Shown here piece after piece: positions 1 to 5,340 of a stretch of DNA of 6,060 nucleotides. The notes beneath the pieces are model-generated. The model was given only the letters and a program-made list of their open reading frames with translations. It had not been told where the DNA came from and ran no database searches. A program made the translations under genes and the position numbers. Within the stretch, counting starts at the first letter, position 1; every line of letters starts with the position of its first letter. The stretch spans positions 1 through 6,060 of the forward strand of contig JAQGJY010000225.1 in assembly GCA_028290325.1 (NCBI GenBank), given 5' to 3'. Origin of the DNA: Tardiphaga sp. (GTDB lineage Bacteria > Pseudomonadota > Alphaproteobacteria > Rhizobiales > Xanthobacteraceae).

Positions 1-376
1 CGTCCATCAGGAATTTGGCGTTCGGCAATTCGCGGCGCCCTTTGCCGGCATAGACCATCAGCGCGCCGATGCCGCCATCGACGTCGATCATCGCATCATG
101 GCGCGTGCAGCCCGCGAGCAGCGACAATTCATAAAGTTGGTCTTTTCGCTCGCCGATAGTCTGGCCGAGTCGTTTCAGCAGGTCCGCGCGTTGATGAAAC
201 GTCAGCTTGCGCAGATTGCCGCCGCCGGTGTCGCGCGCGTAAGCCAGCGCCTCACGCATGTCGAGCCCGCCGCTGGTCGCCCGCGCGACGATCTCGCCCG
301 AGACGGCGCTGGCAATGTCGATGAGGTCGCCTTGTGCGGAGCTCCATCGGCCGCGAATAAAACTATCAAGCTTCAT
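1..376 (-). CDS. paaZ: PaaZ, oxepin-CoA hydrolase / 3-oxo-5,6-dehydrosuberyl-CoA semialdehyde dehydrogenase, N-terminal part (cut by left edge)
   Basis: The frame opens with ATG at 376 and stays open for 125 codons to the window edge, so only the N-terminus of the aldehyde dehydrogenase half is visible. The translation begins MKLDSFIRGRW and carries SGGLDM (residues 35-40), TFHQRADLLKRLG (59-71), DVDGGIGALMVYA (98-110) and RRELPN (114-119). These line up from the first residues with E. coli PaaZ as I remember it (SEGLDM, TFIERAAMLK, DIEGGIGTL, SRELP). PaaZ is a cytoplasmic fusion of about 680 residues: a C-terminal MaoC-like hydratase opens the oxepin-CoA ring and the N-terminal NADP-dependent dehydrogenase oxidises the resulting aldehyde. 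The catalytic Cys and Glu and the MaoC domain are outside the window, so fusion and completeness cannot be confirmed. The gene lies 27 bases after the TetR gene on the same strand. The upstream Shine-Dalgarno match is weak, so the start rests on the alignment and probable coupling. Confidence 0.9.
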   Translation of the reverse strand, partial: MKLDSFIRGRWSSAQGDLIDIASAVSGEIVARATSGGLDMREALAYARDTGGGNLRKLTFHQRADLLKRLGQTIGERKDQLYELSLLAGCTRHDAMIDVDGGIGALMVYAGKGRRELPNAKFLMD

Positions 377-403
377 GCTGACGCTCTGCTGTTGAAGGGA
401 TCA

Positions 404-1042
404 TCACTTGCGGGTCGCGGCGGCGCGTTTCGGCGTCGTCGCCGGCGCCGCCGCGATATTGCGCGCGCCATCGGCGATCAGGCGCGTCACCAGATCGGCA
501 TAATCGGCGCGGCTGACAGGGCCGCCGCCTTTGAACCAGAGGTAATGCCAGTTCACCATGCCGAATAGCGACATGGTGACCGGCTTCAGCATCGTGGTGC
601 CTTTCAAATGCGGCGCGACGCCAGCGACGGCATCGGAAAAGGTCAGCACCAGATCGCGCTCCATGCTTTTCAGCGCGACCTGCCGCTCGTCGGAGAGAAA
701 CCGCATGCTGCTGATCTGGACATTGTGCTGCGCGTCGGCGTCGCGATAGGCCTCGAGCAGCGCGGCGGCATAGGCACGCAATTGGTCGAATGGCGCGAGG
801 CCTTCATCGCGCGCGGCGGCCACGACTTCCACCAGAGTTTGCAGGTGAAAGCGGATGACGTCGAACAGCAACTCATCCTTGTCCTTGTAGTAGTGATAGA
901 GGTTCGCCTTCGAGACGCCGCAGGCTTCCGCGATGCGATTCATCGAGGCGCGGTCGTAGCCGTATTCGGAAAACAACTCCGCCGAGCGATCGAGGATGGT
1001 GCGGCGCTTGTCGTCGTAATTATTGGCGCGGGGACGGGCCAT
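404..1042 (-). CDS. paaR: TetR-family repressor, probable PaaR-type regulator of phenylacetate catabolism
   Basis: The protein has 212 residues, normal for TetR regulators. The N-terminal DNA-binding domain covers about residues 10-58. Its helix-turn-helix is seen in SMNRIAEACGVSK (33-45) followed by ANLYHYYKDKDEL (46-58), the usual recognition helix and YxYxxKDEL ending. The rest should be the helical ligand-binding and dimer domain, ending in an Ala/Pro/Lys/Arg-rich tail. The opening MARPRA plus this HTH resembles TetR-type PaaR proteins of Azoarcus and Burkholderia, which repress paa genes and release DNA on binding phenylacetyl-CoA. The gene lies between paaK and paaZ on the same strand, supporting that role. 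No copy of the 3032-3053 palindrome lies directly upstream, so it is probably co-transcribed with paaI-paaK and autoregulated through their promoter. It ends in tandem stops (TGATGA). The AAGGA upstream is 12 bases from the ATG, longer than ideal. The TetR fold is certain; the effector is inferred. Confidence 0.85.
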   Translation of the reverse strand: MARPRANNYDDKRRTILDRSAELFSEYGYDRASMNRIAEACGVSKANLYHYYKDKDELLFDVIRFHLQTLVEVVAAARDEGLAPFDQLRAYAAALLEAYRDADAQHNVQISSMRFLSDERQVALKSMERDLVLTFSDAVAGVAPHLKGTTMLKPVTMSLFGMVNWHYLWFKGGGPVSRADYADLVTRLIADGARNIAAAPATTPKRAAATRK

Positions 1043-1081
1043 TTCAGGTCATGAGTCCTTGGGCGACGGATGCCGAAGGAG

Positions 1082-1133
1082 CGCTCGTCATCGCGAGCGG
1101 CGCGAAGCAATCCCGCTCCACGACGGACGTGGA
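1082..1133. repeat. Dispersed palindromic intergenic repeat (alphaproteobacterial REP-like element)
   Basis: The plus strand from 1086 begins CGTCATCGCGAG and runs to GCGAAGCAATCCC at 1114. This is a recognisable variant of the 'CGTCATTGCGAG...CGAAGCAATCC' repeat scattered between genes in Bradyrhizobium, Rhodopseudomonas and relatives. Read through on the minus strand it encodes RDCFAPLAMT, a hallmark of over-extended gene calls in those genomes. Two small hairpins are visible: CGCTCG (1082-1087) with CGAGCG (1094-1099), and TCCACG (1117-1122) with CGTGGA (1128-1133), loop ACGGA. The element fills much of the 129-base gap between the paaK stop and the TetR start. Neither hairpin is followed by a T run on either strand, so a rho-independent terminator is not supported; mRNA stability or partial polarity are possible roles. 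The outer limits are approximate. Confidence 0.7.
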
Positions 1134-1171
1134 ATGGTGCTCCTCAAGACGATAAACGACTGGGACTCGGT

Positions 1172-2503
1172 TCATGCCGGCGGCCTTTGGTCGATGATGC
1201 GTTTCGCCTTTCCGGCGGAACGTTCGATGGTATCGGGATCGCCAACGTTGACGCGCGCGGTGATGCCGATCGTCTCCTTGACCACATGCTGCAGCCGCGC
1301 CGCGGCGGCTTCGCGGTCCGACGCGGACGCATCCGGGCGGGCCTCGACGTTGATATCCATCTCGTCCATGCGGCCGGCCCGCGACAGCACGAGCTGATAG
1401 TGCATCGACAAAGCCGGAATCGTCAGCAGCTTTTCCTCGATCTGGGTCGGGAACACGTTGACGCCACGTAGGATGATCATGTCGTCGGTGCGGCCCGTCA
1501 CCTTTTCCATGCGGCGCACCGCGCGCGCGGTGCCTGGTAATAGTCGCGTCAGGTCGCGTGTGCGATAGCGGATCACCGGCATCGCCTGTTTGGTGAGCGA
1601 CGTGAAAACAAGTTCGCCTTCGGCGCCATCCGGCAGCACTTTGCCGGTCAGCGGGTCGATGATCTCCGGATAAAAGTGATCCTCCCAGATATGCAGCCCG
1701 TCCTTGGTCTCGACGCATTCGCTGGCGACGCCTGGTCCGATCACTTCGGAGAGGCCGTAAATATCGACCGCGTGCAGATCGAAGGCTTCCTCGATTTCCT
1801 CGCGCATCGCATTGGTCCACGGCTCCGCGCCGAAGATGCCGACGCGCAGCGAGGATTGGCGCGGATCGAGACCCTGTTTCCTGAACTCATCAAGGATCGC
1901 CAGCATGTAAGACGGCGTGACCATGATGATATCGGGCTTGAAGTCCGTGATGAGCTGCACCTGTCGTTCGGTCATGCCGCCGGAGACCGGGATCACCGTG
2001 CAGCCGAGCCGCTCGGCGCCGTAATGCGCGCCGAGCCCGCCGGTGAACAGCCCGTAGCCGTAGGCATTGTGCAGCTTCATGCCGGCGCGGCCGCCGGCGG
2101 CGCGGATCGAGCGCGCGACGACATCGCTCCATGTATCGATGTCCGCTGTCGTATAACCGACGACGGTCGGCTTGCCCGTGGTGCCCGACGAGGCATGCAG
2201 CCGCGCGATCTGTGTTTCGGGCACCGCGAACATCCCGAACGGATAGTTCGCGCGCAGATCGCCTTTGGTCGTGAACGGAAATTTCGCCAGATCATCGAGG
2301 CTGGTGAGATGGTCCGGATGCACGCCCGCGGCATCGAAGGCGGCGCGATAATGCGGCACGTTGTCATAGGCATGGCGCAACGACCATCGCAGCTGATCGC
2401 GTTGCCACGCTCTCAATTCGTCAGCCGACGCCACTTCGAAGTGATCAAGCGCTGCCGGCCGCGGTTTCAGCTCGGTCAGTTTGCGTAACGGAATCTGCCC
2501 CAC
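1172..2503 (-). CDS. paaK: Phenylacetate-CoA ligase PaaK
   Basis: This 443-residue cytoplasmic enzyme makes phenylacetyl-CoA from phenylacetate, CoA and ATP (giving AMP and PPi), the entry step of the pathway. It is an ANL-superfamily adenylating enzyme of near-standard length (E. coli PaaK about 437). Motifs appear in the expected order: the phosphate-binding loop SSGTTGKPT (105-113), GAEPWT (225-230), YGLSE (249-253), YRTRD (313-317, with the ribose-contacting Asp), the hinge GRTDDMIILRGVNVFP (337-352), and the C-terminal GKAKR (431-435), whose first Lys (432) is the likely adenylation lysine. No catalytic motif is missing. The start is GTG at 2503, chosen because a strong GGGAGG lies five bases upstream and the protein then opens where PaaK family members do. 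It follows paaI after 15 bases and should be co-transcribed and translationally coupled with it. Confidence 0.95.
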   Translation of the reverse strand: MGQIPLRKLTELKPRPAALDHFEVASADELRAWQRDQLRWSLRHAYDNVPHYRAAFDAAGVHPDHLTSLDDLAKFPFTTKGDLRANYPFGMFAVPETQIARLHASSGTTGKPTVVGYTTADIDTWSDVVARSIRAAGGRAGMKLHNAYGYGLFTGGLGAHYGAERLGCTVIPVSGGMTERQVQLITDFKPDIIMVTPSYMLAILDEFRKQGLDPRQSSLRVGIFGAEPWTNAMREEIEEAFDLHAVDIYGLSEVIGPGVASECVETKDGLHIWEDHFYPEIIDPLTGKVLPDGAEGELVFTSLTKQAMPVIRYRTRDLTRLLPGTARAVRRMEKVTGRTDDMIILRGVNVFPTQIEEKLLTIPALSMHYQLVLSRAGRMDEMDINVEARPDASASDREAAAARLQHVVKETIGITARVNVGDPDTIERSAGKAKRIIDQRPPA

Positions 2504-2508
2504 GTCTG

Positions 2509-2514
2509 CCTCCC
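2509..2514 (-). promoter_or_regulatory. Ribosome binding site deciding the paaK GTG start
   Basis: Read on the minus strand the bases are GGGAGG, separated by CAGAC (5 bases) from the GTG at 2503. The site lies wholly in the 15-base gap after the paaI TAG stop (2521-2519). It is the best Shine-Dalgarno match on the minus-strand side and supports GTG rather than an internal ATG as the paaK start. Confidence 0.75.
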
Positions 2515-2518
2515 GAAT

Positions 2519-2977
2519 CTACTGATCGACCGCGAGAATGTCGCCGGCGATGCCGCGCGAATGGCCGCGGAATTCCGCGACCACCGCATCGTTCTCATCG
2601 CGCACGGTGACATCGTAGATGCCGCTGCGGCCAGACTTCGCGCGCTCGATCGCATGCGCGGTCAGCGTCGCACCGGCCTTAACCGGACGCAGAAACGTGA
2701 CGGCGCATTGCTGCGCGACGGTGCGTTGGCCATAGGTATTGCAAGCGAAGGCGAAGGTGGAATCGGCCAGCGTGAACATGTAGCCGCCATGGCAGATATC
2801 GAAGCCGTTGGTCATGTCCGCGCGGATCGGCATCGTCATCACGGCTTCGCCGGGCGCGACGCGCTGGATCGCCATGCCGAGTGCCTGGCTGGCGCGATCG
2901 TTGCGCCACATCGCCGCCGCGCAGGCTTCCGCCAATGCTTGCGGATCGGACCTGTCGATTGTCCCGGTATCACTCAT
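2519..2977 (-). CDS. paaI: PaaI-type hotdog-fold acyl-CoA thioesterase
   Basis: The protein has 152 residues with one 4HBT/hotdog domain. The signature lies at residues 57-80: NG, then CHGG (62-65), then LADSTFAFACN (70-80). Asp72 matches the catalytic Asp of E. coli PaaI (LADTAFAYACN) and HGG forms the turn near the active site. TFLRPVKAGATL (94-105) and the SGRSGIYDV strand (115-123) are also typical. PaaI proteins are cytoplasmic tetramers that hydrolyse ring-hydroxylated or stalled phenylacetyl-CoA intermediates, freeing CoA and detoxifying dead-end products. I chose ATG at 2977 because E. coli PaaI also starts MS shortly before this domain and GAGGCGGGGA (2993-2984) ends six bases upstream. 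The same frame stays open to a TTG at 3052, but that extension (residues rich in Arg) crosses the putative promoter and operator and is unlikely to be translated. It is the first gene of the minus-strand operon. Confidence 0.92.
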   Translation of the reverse strand: MSDTGTIDRSDPQALAEACAAAMWRNDRASQALGMAIQRVAPGEAVMTMPIRADMTNGFDICHGGYMFTLADSTFAFACNTYGQRTVAQQCAVTFLRPVKAGATLTAHAIERAKSGRSGIYDVTVRDENDAVVAEFRGHSRGIAGDILAVDQ

Positions 2978-3023
2978 CGCGCGTCCCCGCCTCGGCGCGT
3001 CGATCGCGCGCCGTTGGACCCGA

Positions 3024-3052
3024 ACGTTACTATTGACCAACCGTTCGGTCAA
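3024..3052 (-). promoter_or_regulatory. Putative sigma-70 promoter of the paaI-paaK-paaR-paaZ operon
   Basis: Minus-strand TTGACC (3052-3047, five of six to the -35 consensus) is followed after 17 bases by TAACGT (3029-3024), a modest -10. Transcription would start near 3017, giving a leader of about 40 bases to the paaI ATG at 2977. The -35 lies inside an arm of the palindrome at 3032-3053, so a bound repressor would block RNA polymerase. This is inference from position and hexamers only; the -10 match is poor. Confidence 0.45.
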
Positions 3053-3053
3053 T
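3032..3053. promoter_or_regulatory. 22-bp inverted repeat, probable TetR/PaaR operator
   Basis: Arms ATTGACC (3032-3038) and GGTCAAT (3047-3053) are perfect inverted repeats around the 8-base centre AACCGTTC. A second, overlapping symmetric core ACCG-TT-CGGT sits at 3040-3049. Paired ACC/GGT and CCG/CGG steps spaced like this are common in TetR-family operators. It is the only such palindrome I found in the divergent region, placed between the paa operon and the transporter operon, and it overlaps the best -35 hexamer on each strand. The TetR protein encoded at 404-1042 is the obvious candidate to bind it. Binding itself is inferred. Confidence 0.72.
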
Positions 3054-3061
3054 TATATTGA
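3033..3061 (+). promoter_or_regulatory. Putative sigma-70 promoter of the ABC transporter operon
   Basis: Plus-strand TTGACC (3033-3038) is followed after 17 bases by TATTGA (3056-3061). Alternatively TATATT (3054-3059, five of six) follows at a short 15-base spacing. The AT-rich patch at 3051-3060 stands out in this G+C-rich sequence and fits a -10 region. Transcription would begin near 3068, leaving a leader of about 110 bases. The -35 lies within the palindrome, so the same repressor could control it. Exact -10 choice is uncertain. Confidence 0.45.
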
Positions 3062-3114
3062 GGATCGGACTGTGGAGCTTTGGTCGCGGGACAAACCTTC
3101 CGCGATGGGCCAGA

Positions 3115-3157
3115 CTGCAAAAGCAGATTCAAGGCGCACAAGCCCGGACAACCGGGC
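3115..3157 (+). other. Leader hairpins upstream of the binding-protein gene
   Basis: In the predicted leader, CTGC-AAAA-GCAG (3115-3126) and the perfect six-pair stem GCCCGG (3142-3147), loop ACAA, CCGGGC (3152-3157) form two small hairpins. The second ends 11 bases before the Shine-Dalgarno sequence GGGAGGGA (3169-3176). An 8-base palindrome CCGATCGG (3163-3170) touches that site. No T run follows, so these are not intrinsic terminators. A stabilising 5' structure for a highly expressed periplasmic protein is plausible. No known riboswitch is recognised. Confidence 0.4.
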
Positions 3158-3180
3158 AGCGACCGATCGGGAGGGACACC

Positions 3181-4347
3181 ATGATTTCATCGACGCCATT
3201 GAAATGTCTTGTCGCGGCCGGCGCGTGGGCCCTGCTGGCGACGACGTCGGCGCTTGCGCAAGGCACGGTCAAGATCGGATCGGTGCTGTCCGTCACCGGA
3301 CCGGCGTCGTTCCTCGGCGAACCCGAAGACAAGACGTTGAAAATGTATGTCGAGAAGATCAACGCGGCCGGCGGCATCGGCGGCAAGAAGATCGAACTGG
3401 TGATCTATGACGATGGCGGCGACGCCAACAAGGCGCGCACGTTTGCCACCCGTTTGATCGAGGACGACAAGGTCGTCGCGATGGTCGGCGGCTCCACCAC
3501 CGGCACGACGATGGCGATGGTCCCGGTGTTTGAGGAGGCGCAGGTGCCGTTTATCTCGCTGGCCGGCGCGATCGAAGTGATCGATCCGGTTCGCAAATAC
3601 ATCTTCAAGACACCGCACACGGACAAGATGGCCTGCGAGAAGATTTTCGAGAATCTGAAGCAGCGCAACTTCACCAAGATCGCGATGATCTCGGGCACCG
3701 ATGGCTTCGGCGCATCGATGCGCGCGCAATGCGTCAAGGTCGCGCCGACCTATAATGTGCAGATCGTGACCGAAGAGACCTACGGGCCGCGCGACAGCGA
3801 CATGACCTCGCAGCTCACCAAGATCAAGAACACCGCCGGCATTCAGGCCGTCATCAATCCGGGTTTCGGTCAGGGCCCGGCGATTGTGACCCGCAACTAC
3901 GCGCAATTGGGCATGACGGCGACGCCGTTCTACCAAAGCCATGGCGTCGCCTCGAAGAGCTTCATCGATCTTGCGGGGGCGGCGGCGGAAGGCGTCCGTC
4001 TGCCGGCGGCGGCGTTGCTCGTCGGTGACAAGCTGCCGGACAGCGATCCGCAGAAGAAGGTCGTGGTCGATTACAAGAAGACCTACGAGGACACGGCGAA
4101 GCAACCGGTTTCCACCTTCGGCGGCCATGCCTATGACGGCCTCTTCATTCTCGTCGAGGCGATGAAGCGCGCGAACTCCACCGATCCAAAGAAGACCCGC
4201 GATGAGATTGAGAAGACCAAGGGATTTGTCGGCACCGGCGGCATCGTGACGATGTCGCCGACGGATCACCTCGGCCTCGACCTGACCGCGTTCAAGATGC
4301 TCGAAGTGAAGAACGGCGACTGGACGCTGGTCACGCCGGGCAGCTGA
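3181..4347 (+). CDS. Periplasmic substrate-binding protein of a HAAT/Liv-type ABC transporter
   Basis: The 388-residue precursor has a clear Sec signal peptide: a hydrophobic core at about residues 9-22 and TTSALA|Q at 21-27, giving cleavage after Ala26. Cys9 is not in a lipobox, so the protein should be free in the periplasm. The mature part is a type I periplasmic binding fold (Peripl_BP_6, Leu/Ile/Val-binding-like): KIGSVLSVTGPASFLG (31-46), INAAGGIGGKKIEL (60-73), DDGGDANKA (77-85), MVGGSTTGTTMAM (101-113), GGHAYDGLFIL (314-324). This resembles the subgroup containing R. palustris CouP-like proteins, many of which bind aromatic acids. Start: ATG at 3181 with GGGAGGGA five to six bases upstream and the signal peptide directly after; a longer open frame to 3058 has no family match. 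It leads the transporter operon opposite the paa genes, suggesting phenylacetate or a related aromatic acid. Branched-chain amino acids remain possible; no symbol is given because the substrate is unknown. Confidence 0.9.
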   Translation: MISSTPLKCLVAAGAWALLATTSALAQGTVKIGSVLSVTGPASFLGEPEDKTLKMYVEKINAAGGIGGKKIELVIYDDGGDANKARTFATRLIEDDKVVAMVGGSTTGTTMAMVPVFEEAQVPFISLAGAIEVIDPVRKYIFKTPHTDKMACEKIFENLKQRNFTKIAMISGTDGFGASMRAQCVKVAPTYNVQIVTEETYGPRDSDMTSQLTKIKNTAGIQAVINPGFGQGPAIVTRNYAQLGMTATPFYQSHGVASKSFIDLAGAAAEGVRLPAAALLVGDKLPDSDPQKKVVVDYKKTYEDTAKQPVSTFGGHAYDGLFILVEAMKRANSTDPKKTRDEIEKTKGFVGTGGIVTMSPTDHLGLDLTAFKMLEVKNGDWTLVTPGS

Positions 4348-4386
4348 TGGCGACGTCATTCCGGAGAGCGCGGTGTCGTCACGCCT

Positions 4387-4422
4387 GTTCGTCCCACGAT
4401 GCAAGAGGGAACTGTCGCGAAC
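4387..4422 (+). other. Imperfect stem-loop between binding-protein and permease genes
   Basis: The 120-base gap 4348-4467 contains no convincing gene. GTTCGTCCC (4387-4395) can pair with GGGA (4407-4410) and, after a 7-base bulge, CGAAC (4418-4422). Structures in this position often make a binding-protein mRNA more abundant than the downstream permease mRNA. The stem is bulged and lacks a T run, so the call is weak. Confidence 0.25.
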
Positions 4423-4467
4423 GTCGGTGTGATGCGAAGCTGAAGTCGTAAAGGACTTGCCGATCCC

Positions 4468-5340
4468 ATGTCCGAATTCGTCCAGTTCCTCATGTCCGGG
4501 CTCACGGTCGGCGCGGTCTATGCGCTGGTCGCGCTCGGCTTCACGCTGGTTTACAACGCCTCCGACGTCGTCAACTTCGCGCAGGGCGAATTCGTCATGC
4601 TCGGCGGCATGGTCACGGTATTTGCCTCGGCGGCCGGGGCGCCGCTGCCTCTCGCCGCCTTGATCGCGATCGGCGCCGCGATCGTGGTTGGATTGATGCT
4701 GTACTGGTTCGCGATCGCGCCGGCGCGCGGCGCGTCCGCGGTGACGCTCATCATCATCACGATCGGCGCGTCAATCCTGCTGCGTGGCGCGGCCCAGATC
4801 GTGTTCGACAAGCAGTTTCACAAGCTGCCGTCATTTTCCGGCGATGCGCCGGTCAACCTGCTCGGCGCGGCCGTGCAGCCGCAGAGCTTCTGGGTGCTCG
4901 GCGGCACGGCGGTCATCGTGCTGGCGCTGTATCTGTTTCTCGAACGCACCTTGATGGGCAAGGCGGTGCTTGCAACGGCCGCCAATCGTCTCGCCGCGCA
5001 GCTCGTCGGCATCAACACCGCGACCGTCATGGCGCTGGCGTTCGGCGGTTCGGCCGCGATCGGCGCGATCGCGGGCATTCTCATCACGCCGATCACGCTG
5101 ACGAGCTACGACGTCGGCACCTTGCTCGCGCTCAAAGGCTTTGCGGCGGCGATGCTCGGCGGCATGGGCAATCCGCTCGGCGCGGTCGCCGGCGGTCTGT
5201 TGCTCGGCCTGCTGGAGTCGTTCGGCGCCGGCTACCTGTCCTCGACCTATAAGGATGCGTTCGCGTTTCTGGTCATTCTCGGCGTGCTGTTCGCGGCGCC
5301 GCAGGGCCTGTTCGGCCGCCGTGCCGTGAACCGGGTCTGA
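4468..5340 (+). CDS. livH: LivH-type inner-membrane permease of the HAAT ABC transporter
   Basis: The 290-residue, strongly hydrophobic protein has about eight probable membrane segments. LivH family marks are all present: SGLTVGAVYALVALGFTLVYN (10-30), VNFAQGEFVMLGG (35-47), the cytoplasmic-loop motif GKAVLATAANRLAAQLVGIN (164-183, the EAA-like contact with the ATPase), and DVGTLLALKGFAAAMLGG with GNPLGAVAGGLLLGLLES (215-251). It would form the translocation channel with the LivM-type partner. Start ATG at 4468 places SGLTVGA where family members have it; AAGGA at 4451-4455 is the only ribosome-site candidate and is 12 bases away, rather far. It follows the binding-protein gene after 120 bases and overlaps the next gene by one base. 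No defect is seen. The family name does not imply a leucine substrate here. Confidence 0.93.
   Translation: MSEFVQFLMSGLTVGAVYALVALGFTLVYNASDVVNFAQGEFVMLGGMVTVFASAAGAPLPLAALIAIGAAIVVGLMLYWFAIAPARGASAVTLIIITIGASILLRGAAQIVFDKQFHKLPSFSGDAPVNLLGAAVQPQSFWVLGGTAVIVLALYLFLERTLMGKAVLATAANRLAAQLVGINTATVMALAFGGSAAIGAIAGILITPITLTSYDVGTLLALKGFAAAMLGGMGNPLGAVAGGLLLGLLESFGAGYLSSTYKDAFAFLVILGVLFAAPQGLFGRRAVNRV

Noticed and set aside
98..568. Plus-strand frame opposite paaZ and the 3' end of the TetR gene
   Set aside because: Contains a long Arg run from G+C-rich antisense reading and spans two well-supported genes.
1117..1133. TCCACG/CGTGGA hairpin as a terminator after paaK
   Set aside because: No T run on either strand and only six pairs; better seen as part of the dispersed repeat.
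1044..1820. Minus-strand frame overlapping the 3' part of paaK and reading through the repeat
   Set aside because: Its C-terminal end is the repeat-derived RDCFAPLAMT peptide and the rest is an out-of-frame reading of paaK; not a gene.
1676..2488. Open frame of about 270 codons on the plus strand opposite paaK
   Set aside because: No recognisable domain and no ribosome site; the sense strand encodes complete PaaK.
4351..4369. GTCATTCCGG-like start of another common rhizobial intergenic repeat
   Set aside because: Only about ten bases match what I remember and no palindromic partner is present; too little to call.
3187..4404. Long open frame antisense to the binding-protein gene (about 405 codons, minus strand)
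   Set aside because: Arg/His-rich composition without domains; typical shadow of a G+C-rich gene whose sense frame has a signal peptide and full family motifs.
4399..4443. 14-codon reading frame (starting MQEGTVANV) in the gap before livH
   Set aside because: No ribosome site, no recognisable content, and length expected by chance.
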